DNA of 64,000 bases from Polytrichum commune (lineage: Eukaryota; Streptophyta; Polytrichopsida; Polytrichales; Polytrichaceae). The DNA is taken from the NCBI GenBank assembly GCA_950295325.1, contig OX485803.1:38391554-38455553 (forward strand), in the 5' to 3' direction. A program made the position numbers and the translations under genes. This document shows positions 11,272-24,160 of this stretch, in pieces (position 1 is the stretch's first letter; each line of letters starts with the position of its first letter). The notes below the pieces were generated by a model. The model had not been told where the DNA came from. It saw only the letters and a list, made by a program, of their open reading frames with translations, and did not search any database.

Positions 11272-11530
11272 CAGCCACTAAACCACTACAGATTTTTCTT
11301 TTTTGTTTTGAAACTGAATTTTGTAAGCATATTGGGGTGTGTAATATACCGTTGGAAAGGTATTTTCAAGACCTTTCCACCGGTATATTACAAGACCCAA
11401 AATTCCAAACATTGCATTTGGTAGACCAAAAAAACAATCTGCACTCGAATTCTTGAGTTCTAGATGTGCCGCGTTGTTTGGTGAAACACGTTTGAGTTGG
11501 TTTAAGGGGTAGGGCATGGTAGAGCTAGTA
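11272..11530. repeat. degenerate relative of the 51.2-kb CACTA-like MITE
   Basis: It shares the central palindrome (TATACCGTTGGAAAGGT and complement, 11344-11388) and a flanking block (GCCACTAAACCACTACA versus GTCGCTAAACGACTGCA). The outer ends are not recognisable. Confidence 0.5.
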
Positions 11531-11534
11531 TGTC

Positions 11535-11850
11535 TCATGGGCTATGGTATAATTAAGGCGCTTAAAAGGTAGATTCATTAAAAATTTATTGAAATGACAT
11601 TTCTTTGACATGGGCCCTTGCCATTTCCTACCAAACCACCTCTCTTGCCTCTTTCACCGCAAAACTTGTTGGACCATGTCAGTGCATTTATTAGGCCTTA
11701 AAAATTACATTTTGGGGACCTCGACCTCCATGGTCCCTTTGCCATTTTTTCCTTAGTGTAAACCGAAGTTATCCCGGGAGAACTTCAACAACCCATCAGC
11801 TGCCTTGCAGAGCCCTGGTCCAACTTCATGGTCCATAGTGTAAACCGCCC
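11535..11850. mobile_element. degenerate PIF/Harbinger-like MITE
   Basis: The right end CCATAGTGTAAACCGCCC matches the 5.2-kb and 24.4-kb family. The left end (about 11538) reads GGGCTATGG, as if nine bases of the terminal repeat had been deleted. Internal CTCGACCTCCATGGTC and the Cs-rich blocks match the 29.5-kb copy. Confidence 0.55.
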
Positions 11851-12700
11851 ATGATACTATCACCCGATGCCAAATAACAAATGTTGCACCCCAAACTCAC
11901 AACCACGAGAAACAACGTGCGACATCATGGACATGACATGACCTAACTAAGGTGATATTGGGTCATGTAGTGTTATGTGGAAAAACACTTAGAGAGATGA
12001 TGGAGTGGGGAAATGATATGGCAATGAAGACACAAAATGAGCTTGCATGATCTGCACTTGTATTAGTGCCAGAAGTTGGGACTTGGAATTTGAACGAGCA
12101 TCCAATCAAAAGAGGGGCCCGTGGGGGGCGGGGGGGGGGATTTATACTAGTGGGAAGGAGGAGGGAAGTGGATGGAGCCGTGAAGTCAAGCGGAAAATTA
12201 AAGAGCACATAGGGCCAAAACGTTGCAAAATAGGGATGCCGCCAACAATTATGCCTATGTTCCATATGTGGACGAGTTAAATCTCCTTCATAGTTTCCAG
12301 CCGGGGTTGTGGATTGTTCATAACATGTCAGTCATAAACCCCCACCCTTATGCGTCGTAGTCCGGGTGAGAGCCTATGGCTCACATGCACTTGTTTCACT
12401 TCCTTAACCTTAAAATCCAACTCCCAACCTTCCAACAATGTGAATGTTCAACACCCACTCCTTTATTTAAATGATGCAAGGTCCAAGTATTAAGAAATAC
12501 TTCAGGCCCCAATGATCATTAACACACACCAATCCCTTACGTTCACACCCTTCACCCTTGACTCTCAACACCACAATGCTAAACTACTTTAAGCTTGGGT
12601 AATGCCAATGCCAAGTTAAACATTTAAGCATTTGGCCAACCCATCTACTAATATCCCCCTAATGAACTCACCACATGCTAATCATTATTTCCTAAACTCT
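11851..12700. other. intergenic DNA, no gene seen
   Basis: A G-run and short ORFs (12047-12280) on both strands, no supported gene. Confidence 0.45.
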
Positions 12701-13740
12701 GCTTCAACCATTCCCTACGCTAACTACTAGTATAATTTCCAGCACACCAAAGTCTACTCCTCCTCTGTTCCGGCTCAATCCCCTTTATGGTCTTCGACCA
12801 TCACCTCTAACCGTTTGGCCCCTCGCATGCTTCCTCACTGCCTAATTTCTCAGAGCTCGTTGGTCCCATGTTCCCCCTGGTTGGCCTTCCTCGGCGTTGT
12901 GGAACATGCCTAATAGTTCCAGGGCAATCCCTTGTTCTGAGGCTTCCTCCTACATCCTCACTATCTCCTCAAAACCAATTGCCGCCCAAGGCGAACATGG
13001 TTTAGGTGCACTGATCAACGATTTTTCTCCAAGCTACAAGCCTTGCTGAATCCTCATGCCAACAATTGTACCCAAAGAGGACACCTACGGCTCAACAAAA
13101 AACCAAATCCCTCCGATTGAATCTGCATTCCTCGGACAGTGAGCATCCTTTCGACCACTGTGTCGCCTTCGGATTCCACCCCTGACCTCAAGTCCTCAAT
13201 GTTGGCATTTGTCCATCCACATTGCTCCTCTTTCAAGTGAGGATGAAGGCGCCCCAACACTCCTCCTTTTTGCCTTCCTCGAAGGTTGAATGGCTCTCTC
13301 TCCGTAGTGGTGCCTTTTGGTCGTTCGTCATAGGTTTGTCCCCCTGGTAGCTTGTGTGGATCGGTTGCCTGGACAATGCTCCTTCTGCATCTGGTGAATC
13401 TCATTTCGAGGTTTGCTTCTGGCATCCTCTCTAGTCACCCAGTGGGCATGGCCAACACCAATGGCACTCCGCAGCAGCCCATCCCCGAATTCACCAACGT
13501 AGACAAACCTTTCCCTCGACCAGGCCCTTCAACCCCTGGCCTTGTGTGCCCTTCGAGCACCGACTACATCCCCCAGGGCTCCGCCTCCGCCCAACAGATC
13601 CTCTTCCCTACCGCAGATTGAGAGAGCCAGCCCACAATGAGCCCCCCCCCCCCCTCCGAACCTCTCAGGGACCCCTCCCCCTGTCCGAGTATCCAACACA
13701 AATAACGGGTTTTCGCCTTCGGTCAATCACATACTGAACT
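12700..13740. other. GC-richer, coding-like patch of unknown origin
   Basis: Base composition is clearly richer in G+C than the flanks, and open frames occur on both strands: minus 13054-13425 (123 codons) and plus 13352-13621. The plus frame contains MANTNGTPQQPIPEFTNVD followed by a proline/serine-rich stretch. A decayed gene or a retroelement gag leader would fit. No domain is recognisable, so I assign no function. Confidence 0.3.
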
Positions 13741-14714
13741 ACCTCCCCGGACTTCCACCTAAGGCCTCCCTTTAACTAACATCAACTCATCCTAAAACAA
13801 TTAATAATCCTTAGCCCTACCTGTTCAAATTAACATTGGCCACCCTAGTTTAAGGCTACTCCTTTAATTTTTAAGTTTTCATTTGTAATGCTTGACAATC
13901 AAAGCCCACACAACAAAATCAATGCTACTTAACTTCATCTAAACTTTAACAACTCTCATACTTCTAATCGCTTTAACAATTCAAGCAAGCACCTAATCTG
14001 CAGTTTTTCCCTAATTTAAACATAAGGTTGACATGTGGGCATTATTTTGGGCTCACATAACACACATGAACTAACGTAAGGGGCATTATTTGAGGCATTA
14101 TTGTACATAGTGTACATTAGGGCTTTTTGTTTTGTAATTTTTTTCTCTCTCTAGTGTGTACATTGAAAATGATGATTTTTTTTTGAATTACATGTAGATT
14201 CACAAAAGGGGCGTTTAAGTTTAGAAAAAAATTGACAATTGTTCTGCTAGTTTCATTTAATTTACATTTCCATCCAATGTTGTCATATGATGATAGTTCC
14301 CAATGAATCATATATGTAATAAAGGCCTACTTATTCCATGATTTATATATTTGTGTTTATGGTGAAGGCATTTATCACACCGAGCTGAAAATCTTAGTAT
14401 AAATACATGAATCCATTTTCTAGCTTAGCATTTGTATGTATACATTTGTTTTTTTCTCTATAGAATTCTCGCATGCAGTCACCCACCCACATCATTTAGG
14501 TTTCCAATGAAGAGTCCACCCCTGGGGTCTCCAAACCCTAAACCCCTTGTGCACTCGTAATGCTATTGACGTGTGGTTGCATATGTGTGCATGACTACAT
14601 AGTTGGTGGGTCGGAGTGTTGGATACGACAACTAGGGCATGACACAAAACCAGTGGCCCAAGAAATTGGAGATTCTCCTCCAACAGCACATGCAACCCAG
14701 ATTAGGAGAATATT
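13741..14714. other. intergenic DNA, no gene seen
   Basis: AT-rich, with only short minus-strand ORFs. Confidence 0.45.
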
Positions 14715-15597
14715 ACACTAAATATTATATTTAGTGACACTAATTCCACTTGTCTTGCTCAATACTAAGGGCCACTTCACATTATGGCCTTTAAAGTCGA
14801 GAGGCCGTGGGATTGAGTGGCCAAACTTTGTTGAGAGTCCAAAGAAATGGGCTGAAAATAGATAGCCAATAAAATGTAGGAATTGGAGCCTCCGGCAAAG
14901 CACAATGTGAAGCCTCCAAAGGCCAAGTCCAAAGTCCAAATGAAGAAGGAGCATCCCACTTTATTCCCTGCCCAAAACAACCCCTCCAATCTAACGGCCA
15001 AGATCTTGTCAATGTTTGATTTTTTAATGAAAGAAAATCGACGACCTCTCGACCATAGTTTGGGTTTCCATTCCCGTCTGACCCAAACTTCCTTCGAGAG
15101 TTTGTCGCCTTCGTCACAAAGTAGGCATTTGAAATTATGACGGCCTTTGGACTTTGGCCTCTAGTGTGAAGGGTCAAGAGGCCAAATTCTTGATTTCCTG
15201 CAATCCGATTGGTGGAAATCGATGGCCTCTCAACCTTCAACCATAGTGTAAACTAAGCGGCCCTAATTGTAAACTATGGTATAGTGTCACCAACACTAAT
15301 TGTTAAACCCAACATTATTTGTTGTTCCATGGATTTTTTTTTGGGGGGGGGGGTGTTATAGATTTACAGTGTTGCAATTACTGTCACTTACCAAGTGGTT
15401 TTTCATCCATGAAAATATTTCATCACAAGTTGCTGACAAGAGAAGGTAGGGTTTTGGCCAATGGGATGAACTCATCCATCCATCATCCATGACAATATTT
15501 GATCCTTTGTTCATAAGAAATGTCATCTGAAAACCTTTTTCTTCCATCGTGACATAAAATAAAATACCATATGACACTAAACACCATATTTAGTGTA
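14715..15597 (+). mobile_element. ACACTAAATA-ended element with nested MITE
   Basis: The left end ACACTAAATATTATATTTAGTG and right end CATATTTAGTGT are inverted. The interior (TTGTCTTGCT..., TTGTAAACTATGGTATAGTG) matches the copy at 8663-9494. It is interrupted at 14769-15264 by a PIF/Harbinger-like MITE; removing that insert restores the continuous host sequence. Non-autonomous. Confidence 0.7.
14766..15267. mobile_element. PIF/Harbinger-like MITE nested in the host element
   Basis: The element is 14769-15264 with imperfect inverted ends (GGGCCACTTCACATTATGG and CCATAGTGTAAACTAAGCGG plus CCC). TAA occurs on both sides (14766-14768 and 15265-15267). It is related to the 49.4-kb copy by its GGGCCACTTCACA end. 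Overlapping ORFs inside it on both strands are by-products of the element, not genes. Confidence 0.82.
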
Positions 15598-16109
15598 GCT
15601 TATTGTTGGGATTGAACATAGAGGGGCACCAGTCGATGATGATAACGAACGAAATGCTACAAGAAGAGCATACCGAATATGTTTCTAGATGAGCACAATG
15701 CAATGAAAAACATCCGACCAAATCAATAATAACTAGTGTGACGAGGATGATGAAGACCACTTACATCCGGTGGTCATCACGTTTTGTAATCTCTAAGTTC
15801 TTAGAGAGTGCCCCATTCTAGTGACTCTTGTAGTGGTGCAAGCACAAGTTTAAAAAATTCAAAAGAAAATGAGGAAAAAAAATAAAATAAATAGTGGCGT
15901 AAATCGACTAAGCAAAGAGGCCCAAATGTTTATGATCGAATCACATGCATGTTGTGTGAATATATAATTAAACGTTTGGCAGTCCCTGCTCTTGCATGTC
16001 ATGCCATTTTCATATGGTTAAATATCGATTTACCAAAAACACCGAGTAAATAACAAGACTGCCATGTGAAAAAAACATAACAACACCCACCAGACCCATG
16101 CCCAGGAAG
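15598..16109. other. intergenic DNA, no gene seen
   Basis: Nothing supported. Confidence 0.45.
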
Positions 16110-16255
16110 TTCATTTTTTGGAGGTATATTCTTCTATAGATTCCTCTCAAATGGCCGGCCATTCTCCGGAAGTTTCCAACTTCAACCGGTTCTTTCTCAA
16201 ACTCCACCGGTGCATCTGTAACTAACCGCCGGTTCTCCCCGAGCCCTGCTAAGTA
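16110..16255 (-). repeat. AACCGGTT-containing dispersed repeat
   Basis: Minus-orientation copy of the repeat also seen at 3066-3226, 18925-19170 and 55686-55865. It shares AACTTCAACCGGTTCTTTC and the GGAGGTATATTC block. Confidence 0.65.
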
Positions 16256-16639
16256 GGCCCTACTTCCATTACAAAAATGGAAAAGTCCAACAACTTGGAT
16301 GCCCAAAATGGATCCAAAGAATAAAGACAAGAAAAACTTACATTAAAATAACCCAAAACCACGTGGAGTTGATGCAAGTGACATTCGAAAGAGAGTTTAC
16401 GAGCTTCATGTTGCCTTATCCTACACGATATCTCACAGTCCAAAAAAAAAACAAAAAAAAAACAACACTACTGAGATATACCTTGGCTCTTACGGAAATT
16501 GGCATAGATCAACACCAATTACGGTATTTAGTGTCGCTTACTATGACTTGAGGCGTATGTGAGGTTACACTAATGATCAAGAAACTTCACAATGATTGTC
16601 ACCTCATGACACTTGACGTTCAAGTCTGCTAAATAAATA

Positions 16640-17400
16640 AAATAAAATAAATAGAATGTCAGTCTTTTACTTAGTATCAAGTGTGCGAGGTATTTGATGG
16701 AGGTGAAGTGAATGTTTTTCATGAGCCTTTTCATTTCGTTTGGGGGTATCTTAAGTTGTTTGAGTGCTTGAAGTGAGTGTTCGTGGATAGCCCCTCTTAT
16801 GCATGTGGTAATGGTGACGGCCGAGTCGACTTTTAGCCATATAGTTTGAGTTGTTGTATGAGGGGGATGTGTTTGTTGAGCTTCTATCTGATTGTTGTTG
16901 TGGGGAACTTGTCATAACAATATGTAAATTCATATTGGATAGGGTTTGCTGGTGAAGGGGTGAGTTGGGGTCGATTGTTGTTGGGGGCTTCTAGGATGCA
17001 TAGCATATATGGCCGTAGTGGGGTCATGCATGTGCATGGTGTATGGGTGCACGTACATTTTAGCAGCCATTAAGGCATTGTTATGTCTTGGGGTCGGGTG
17101 TCATGAGTTATGCAACATCGATGAATTAACGATTAAGTCATGTTTGTGTGGTGAGTTGTATTGTGTGAATTTTGTGGGGCATGTGAGCACGGATGAGTAG
17201 AAGGAGTGTGTGATTTTACATGTGTTAATTAGGGTTGATGAGGGAAGTGTAGTGTGGCGAGTTTTCCATGTGGTTTCTTTGGTGTTTGTTTGATTGGGAG
17301 GATTTGGAGTCCATGTTGATGAATATTTCATATTTTCTTTCGAGTAGGTAAATGGTGTGTGCAATTGATGACCTTACACATGTTTGGTACTGTGGGTTGG
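16640..17400 (-). pseudogene. gag-like retroelement relic, most open copy
   Basis: On the minus strand a continuous frame reads AVTITTCIRGAIHEHSLQAL, then KQLKIPPNEMKRLMKNIH and FTSIKYLAHLILSKR. This is the same protein segment that is broken at 3.2-3.9 kb and partly kept at 33.9-34.2 kb. The pattern of W-x-x-x-D, isoleucine-spaced helices and a final K-Y-L-x-x-L resembles copia-type Gag, an inference without database support. Protease, integrase and reverse transcriptase were not found nearby. Confidence 0.4.
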
Positions 17401-17657
17401 GGAGGTATTGGGAGCCATCATATTTTGCACTTATGTGCTTGGTTAGCCCTGATAGATGGCACCTAATTGTCCTTGATCAATGAGGGCTTGTATTAGTTGT
17501 TGCCCTATGTAGTTGACATGGCAATAGGGAGGTGGTGTCTATACCAAAGTTTGCATGTGAGAGATGAACGAGAATGATGGCCGTGCTTTTGGGGAGGTTA
17601 CATGTTTTGTTGGTTAGTTTGTTAAAATATTTTGTCAAGTTTTTTGACATTTGTCCA
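17401..17657. other. intergenic DNA, no gene seen
   Basis: Nothing supported. Confidence 0.4.
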
Positions 17658-18255
17658 CCCTCTATAAATGTTACATCTATAAGTGTTAACCCTCTCTAAA
17701 TGTTAACTTTCTTCTACTCCCCACATATTGCACACTATAAATGTTAAACGTGTTAACTGTTAACAAAATGATACTCCCTTCTTTGTAAATTTGACTCTAT
17801 AAATGTTAACGAATGAAATACAACCATAATATGGATGATAAAAACTACACATCCAGCTACATTCCTCTCTCTCTCTCTCACTATAGTGACTTGCAATCTA
17901 GTTTTGGTACCATTAGAAGGTACATGGAATCATGTTCATGTGATGTGTCCAAGTATGTGGGTTTGTTGGTGCAGATTGAGAAATAATTGCAAGTTGTGCA
18001 TGCAGATGAATCTCACCAAAGAACCATTGATTCATACTTCACCCGTGATTTGTAAACTTGATATTGAATAAAGTTTTGATTGGGTTTGCAATTTTATGAA
18101 TGGTGTTCTCTACCAAGGACTCTTCACAATTGCTTATATTTATAAATGTTAAGATTTGTATATTGCTTAAAAAAGTAAATTGTTAATTGTTAATTGTTAA
18201 CACCTCTATAAATGTTAACTTTTATCCACTCCCGAGGGTTAACATTTATAGAGGG
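17658..18255 (+). mobile_element. pogo/Lemi-like DNA transposon remnant
   Basis: The ends are inverted: CCCTCTATAAATGTTA on the left and TAACATTTATAGAGGG on the right. Subterminal copies of TATAAATGTTAAC occur at both ends. Plant pogo-type elements (Lemi/Emigrant) are known for terminal repeats containing ACCTCTATAAAT, which fits. It is about 598 bp, with a transposase tail fragment inside. No TA duplication is clear at the outer bases. Confidence 0.6.
17891..18055 (+). pseudogene. C-terminal transposase fragment (pogo-like), broken
   Basis: The frame reads LQSSFGTIRRYMES, then SKYVGLLVQIEK, an in-frame TAA, then LQVVHADESHQRTIDSYFTR and a stop. QRTIDSYF fits the Q-x-x-I-x-x-Y-F pattern of a PCNA-interacting (PIP-box) peptide; comparable Q-x-T-x-D-x-F-F tails end many pogo/Tigger-type transposases. 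The setting inside pogo-like termini supports this. The stop and absence of the DDE catalytic region make it non-functional. Confidence 0.45.
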
Positions 18256-18779
18256 TAGACGGTAGATGCACGAGCTGTCAACTCAACAAGAGGTTACCAT
18301 ATTTATGACCATACTATGTCAAACTCAATCAATAATTCGTATGAAGTTGTACATGAGTAGAAATGGGGGGTTGGTCAAGAATGGGTCATTTATTCTTGAC
18401 CTATTAGACATGTGTGGTTTCATTGTGGAAATCGTGTAGTTCAACACCAAGTTTCTTAACAGTGTAAGGACCATGGAGAGGAAGTTGATGCCGATGGTGT
18501 CCCAAATAACTCCATTTAGACTCCACTCATACCATGTGGTTCACTACTTTATTTATGTCCATTGCCTTAACCCCTACAAGCCGGGGCGGATTTTTTTGTC
18601 CGGGCAATCACCTTTGTCTTACAATAGTGGCATACACATTTACATTACAATCTTCTAATTTTGGACACGTGAACAACTGAAATCTTGTGTGATCAAAATT
18701 TTACAAAGCTTCCATCTGTGTGGTCAAATCCATCATAGAAGCACACATTTTCTTTGATAAGCTTTTAATTGGGTTGAAT
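18256..18779. other. intergenic DNA, no gene seen
   Basis: Nothing supported. Confidence 0.4.
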
Positions 18780-18935
18780 TATTTTAGGCGATTTTGATAA
18801 GATTTTGCTTCGGCCTTTGGGGGTCAATGGCTTCACCCACCTCCTTCCAGGAAGATTTCTTCACCAACATGGCGATCGCCTCTCCATCATCTTTCAAGAG
18901 TTTCTCATTTAGATCATAAGGAAGTATGTGTGGAT
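18780..18935 (-). pseudogene. coding-like fragment, unknown
   Basis: The minus strand is open for about 45 codons, with ILPYDLNEKLLKDDGEAIAM followed by LVKKSSWKEVGEAIDPQRPK and a stop. Charge pattern and lack of low complexity look like real protein. It directly follows an AACCGGTT repeat copy, so it may be the start of a retroelement gag or a captured exon. No start codon is obvious. Confidence 0.3.
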
Positions 18936-19170
18936 CAGTGATTGGGGAGATTTTTGGGCATAATCGGTTGAGATCCTAGTGTTTGCAAGTCCAACCGGTT
19001 ACATGTTGACATCCTCCGGTTCTCCTTTATTAAATTGGGGTATATTCTACAAATTCCTCTAAAATGATCAGTAATTTCCCTACAGTCTTGAACTTCAACC
19101 GGTTATTTCTCAAACTCCACCGGTTGATCTGTAACAAACTGCCAGTTCTCCCTGATCATTGGTGTGGATG
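18936..19170 (-). repeat. AACCGGTT-containing dispersed repeat, uninterrupted copy
   Basis: Minus orientation. Contains both halves (AACCGGTTGAAGTTC ... AATTTAATAAAGGAG ... GAGGATGTCAACATGTAAC) in one piece, serving as the reference against which the 3.1-kb copy is seen to be split. Confidence 0.65.
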
Positions 19171-21800
19171 CTCTGAATGGAGCAAGAGATTATCGCATAC
19201 GAGTGTACCTCTTATTCAACCAACATAAAAGCCTTGGAATAGTAAGCTTCTTGGAGGACATTATTTCTAGTTGACTCAAAACCGGAATTAGTCTATCCCA
19301 AGTCATTTGAGATGAACCAACCACAAATCTACAGGGGCTAAGTTTTAATGTTGGATGAACGAGAGGAATGCTCTTATGCAATAACTCCTTCCCTCTCCTT
19401 TGCACGAGATGTTCGCTTTGATCTCTTATTATATTTGCATCTCAACCCCGATTCTAAAAATTGAGATGACAATATTCATTATTCATAAACATGAATCAAA
19501 CGAGACAATTTCCGATCTGACCAACAACTATAAATGTTTATGGAGTTGGAAGTGTGCAACATGGACTTGGGGTTTGTGACATCTATGTAAACTCATTCAA
19601 CGTGGATGAAGGAGCTCTAGTAAAAAACAAGCCCCTTCATTAGGGGGGGAATGGACTCAAAAGGTTGCTGCACTTGTAATAACCAAAAATATAGATTCTC
19701 AATATCCCAAGCCCCGTAGTACATGGCACATAAGGTGCCACATGGTTTTGGACCATGGGTCTGAGCCAATGGAGTCGTGCTTAGTGGTTTCAACCTTACC
19801 GATGTGACTCCGGGAGTACATAATGAAGGTCACGGCAACATCACAAGTACTAGAGGACTACACATGACAAGTTCACACCCTAACGTGTCAATAGTTTAGT
19901 GGTTCCGGTTTCTAGTACCTTTGAGCCAAACCTCATTTCCATTTGAGTTTTGAAGACAAAATATTAGAGAAAATCCTTTTGGAGGACCAAACTCGTGAAC
20001 ACCTTTTGAGTTCATTCCTCCCCTAATGATAAATTGAAGATTGATTCATTCTTATTCAATCATAGTCGACTAATTTGGAGTCATTGATGCTATTTTTGGA
20101 GTCACACATCTAAAGGATAGGGCCACATGCATCTTCCCATTGTTGTTGTTATGCTATGCTATGCTATGGCCACCTGTATATGCCTAAACGCGGTTACTTC
20201 TCGGAGAATTTTACGTAGACGCATGTAAATCTCCTGTTGCAAACTAGAGATCTGGAAGGATGTGAAAAGTATATGCTAAGTTACAATGCTCCATTGTAAC
20301 TTGGTAAGATGGAAATGGGAAGGCGGGTTGTGTTTGGTTAAAATCGGATCATATTAGTATTAGTCGAATGGCATGCCTGCCAATAACAATACTAAGAGAT
20401 CATTAATCACTCCTTTTCAAAAATAAAAAATAAAAAATCTTAGTACACATATCATTATCCAGTTGACGAGAGAGGTTGGGTAGGGTCAAGAATATGTTAG
20501 AGTAGATCTAGGAATTATATATTTGAGATGTTTTAGTCAATGAATTCAGCTTGAACAAATATGAACTTGTTGGGATGAAATGGAACGATAGATGTCCATT
20601 AGATATGTGTATAGCCACTAGTTTGTAATGTGGACTAGTATCAACCCTCCCTCCTCTGATGTAAGTTGCAGTTAAATCCAGAAGTTGTTGTTGTCATGTA
20701 GGTTGGAGTGGGCCTTGTTTATTTTGATCCAAGCACCTAGTAAGGCAAAATGGCAATTGTGAGCTGACTAACTTTGGCTTGCCGATTGGAAATGGCCACC
20801 CTTGGTACTGTTGTTGAGGTTACCCCACCAGGACCGCCAACCCAACAACCTTCTCCCAAGTTACTATGTTTGTCAGCACGTGGGTTTGTTTACTTGTCAG
20901 CCATTGACCATTAATTATCTTGAAGGTGTCACCGTGTCACTCCGAATCCCCAAGAGTGTGTGGCATAGTGCTACCATGCTTATCAAGGCCATCTTTGCTC
21001 CCAAGTGACTAAGTTGCTTCAACACATATTTGTAGCATGTGGGATATCATGATAGGTCACACTTACTTGCAACCATGTGTTAATAGTGTTGAGTGTATGA
21101 GACCATGGTATGTGGCACTAACTTATAAGCTCTTGGGGTATTAATCTACTTGTCCAACTTATCTTGCTATTAGATATGAAATTTTGGACAAACATTGAAT
21201 ACTAAGCGTGTTTGCTATGCACTCTACATGGTTTAATTTGGGTGCTATATGGTAGGCTAGATCATTTTAATTCCATCATGTGTCCATGAGCTTATTTGAT
21301 TGTGCCATTCGTGCTTAATTGCTGCCACAAATTCTAGGTCGACATATACATGGCAGTGTCTCATTCCTTGGTGCATGTTTACCATCCACGAACGAATTGT
21401 GTGTGTGTGGAGGGTTGGTTTAGGGCACACACCCTTGCCCTAAACATCCTTCTTGGCATGCCTCTCCCACTCGCATATACATGTTTGTCCAACACATGGA
21501 CACTCTTTTCGAGCACTTTTCACTCCAAAATGTTGTGCATCCGCATAGGTTTGTGCAAATTGTCTTTCACCATATTTCTTACCATGAGTGTATTTTCCTC
21601 ATACTTCTAAGGCATCGCATTATTGTTTGGTTTCAACTATATTTTGGGGTGTTCTCTTATGGGATGAATTAATGAGATTGATTAGAGTGGGAATTAATTT
21701 CACCTACTGTTACCATTGGGGGTGGTCTTAGGGTTCCCCATTTGTTTGGCCATTTGAATCATATATGTGTGTGTGTGTGTTTCTTTGGTATGTGCATAGT
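19171..21800. other. intergenic DNA, no gene seen
   Basis: AT-rich sequence with unsupported short ORFs (for example 20802-21008, 21350-21610) and a small ATGCT tandem near 20150-20165. No RNA gene seen. Confidence 0.45.
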
Positions 21801-22412
21801 GGTACACCACAAATTGCATTTAGTACCACCAATTTTATTTGTGTTGTTCAATAATGATTGTAAGCCACTAGTGTAGTCTTGCCAACACTAGATGCAAACC
21901 TCGCATTATGTTGTCAATCCTTGTGGATTTCTTTAAGTATTGTACAATTACAATGCTTCAACTAATGTCAATTACGAAGTAACTTCCCGTCCAAACTTTA
22001 ATCATCTCTGACTACATTTCATTGTGAACTTGTTAGCTTGCAAAATAAACCGAAATGATGATTTTTTTTCAATAATTTGCTTATGGATGAACTGACAGTA
22101 AGTTAGGGTGACAATACTTGTAAACATGTTTATAAGGGGTATCACATGGAAAGCTAAATTATCTTTTGCATTTAGTTCACAAACTATTTATATTTACGCA
22201 ATGCGATATCTTTATATTGTATATCTCATAGTTTACCAGCGAATGTCAAATTGGTTGTTGGGCATTATAGAACATTAACAATTTTACTTGGTGAAAGATA
22301 ATGCCATTAGTAAAAACAACATTATGTACCTTCAAACAGTAAGTGACACTAAAAGTAATACTTCATGTACTACTATAACATTAAATGTCATATGCCGGTA
22401 GTTGTAGTATTG
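21801..22412 (+). repeat. diverged ACACTAAATA-family copy
   Basis: Matches the order of blocks in 14715-15597 (ATTGTAAGCCACTAGTGTAG, then GCCAACACTA, then GTGGATTTCTTTAAG). The ends are eroded. Confidence 0.5.
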
Positions 22413-22437
22413 GGAGAAGTTGTCTTCCCAAATTTTG

Positions 22438-22680
22438 TTACCGTCGCTTATATTGTGGGAGAATTGAGGTGCTCTTTTCCAAATCCATAATATTCCATGA
22501 GTCTATGACCATGTCCAAGTGAAAACAACATGTTAGGGGATGGTAGTACCTAAGAGTCATAATCAAATGTTCTATATAATTTGCCCACTTCTTTATAGCA
22601 TTACCCAAGGGTGCACGTTTCATTAACAAACAAGAACCATGTGCTTTCAAAACATATTCTAAATAACCTTTATGTACAAG

Positions 22681-22714
<34 letters not shown>

Positions 22715-24160
22715 ATCAAGCAATACACGTACAATGTCAATAATAAAAATACAAGTAACAATATGTATATGTAAGAAAAACTACATTCATATATAGTCAT
22801 TAACACAAGTATGCAAATATAATTTTGAATAGTAATGAACCCCTAGGATATGTATAATGTAATACTCTAGCATTCATTTATAAAGTCGTTAAGATTTTTT
22901 CATCCCCGAGATGTAACTCATAAGCATCTAAGTTTATAATACATGTCATAGAAGCTGATGCAATTCTTATTTCTAAATCTATCATCAAATAATCCATAAG
23001 ATCGTAAGTCCACTTATTGTTGATTCCTTTTTGATATCAACATAAACCAATCTCCATATTTGATGAACTATCTATCAAGTCAATTAGACCTTTATACTCC
23101 ACCCAATGATTGTCAAGTTTTCAACGCACCCTATAAACCCTCCCAAGAAACCAAGCCTTAATTGGAGCTTTTTTTTTTTGGTCTACCACGCTTTTCTCTG
23201 ACAATTCTTGCTTCAAGTTTGTTCCAAAAACACACTCCAAAATCACAACCAAGATTTAACATTTATGATCTGCGGCAGTTAGGAGTTAAGGCTTCATATA
23301 TTAATATGTCGACTTTAATACAAGTCAATAAATCTTTAGATAAAGTTGGATTATCATTCAATTGGCTCACAAGTGTACTTTTGAAAATTCTAGACTCCTC
23401 GACCTCTACATAAGTTACAACGGACTTTACATTAGATTGAGAGGGCATTTCAACATTTTCATGCTCATCAATTAGAACACCCCAGGCATGTCGAAGCTCA
23501 CTTTGCAACTCCACATCTTCATGTAAATCATTTTCAACCTGCAATTGCATCAATCCATCTTTATGACAACATCCTTGCATGTTTGAATTTTTTTTCTCCA
23601 ACACTACAATTTTCCTTGTCACCACCTTATGCACTAGAATCATCAATCAATGTATGATCATAATGACACTCCCTATCCTCTTCCTCTTCCATACTTTCGA
23701 ATAAATGAGCCTACCATACAAGTATATAACTACAGGTTATAGTTTTCTGTAGCATATGTATATGTAATACGGAAAAGTACAAATTAATACCCCTTTTTGT
23801 GCATGCACGTATACTCATAAGTGTTATGAAAGGTGCATCCCCAAACAACATAATGGAGTCTATATATGTTCAATACTATTCGATCAATATATAGTCACGC
23901 CTTTCATTTTTGGATGGGTTCCATCACACCATGATCTTGAAAACACCAACATGAGTATGGGCTATCCACAATAGCTTTATTTAGTTTTGATGTCGAGTCC
24001 TCATTCCAAATTTTCTTATGAGATGTGTGGTTAAAATGGAATATTATATTTTTCTCTTGTGCTTGAAAAACATTTGATTGAGAAAGTATCGGTAATTTCA
24101 TTCTATGGGTAATTGGCGTCCTTCGATATGACAAGTTGTGCATGACAAACATGTTCTATG
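22438..24160 (-). other. decayed coding-like region, unknown
   Basis: Several minus-strand frames look protein-like without forming a gene: an acidic 23646-23263 frame (VENDLHEDVELQSELRHAWG), a piece with WTYDLMDYLMIDLEIRIASA near 22900-23010, and a 22806-22438 frame with a glutamine run caused by a (GTT)n repeat at 22678-22714. Stops separate them. A decayed transposon or host gene is possible; no domain is recognised. Confidence 0.25.

Noticed and set aside
14791-15240. 149-codon minus-strand frame
   Set aside because: Lies wholly inside a PIF-like MITE with inverted ends; no domain.
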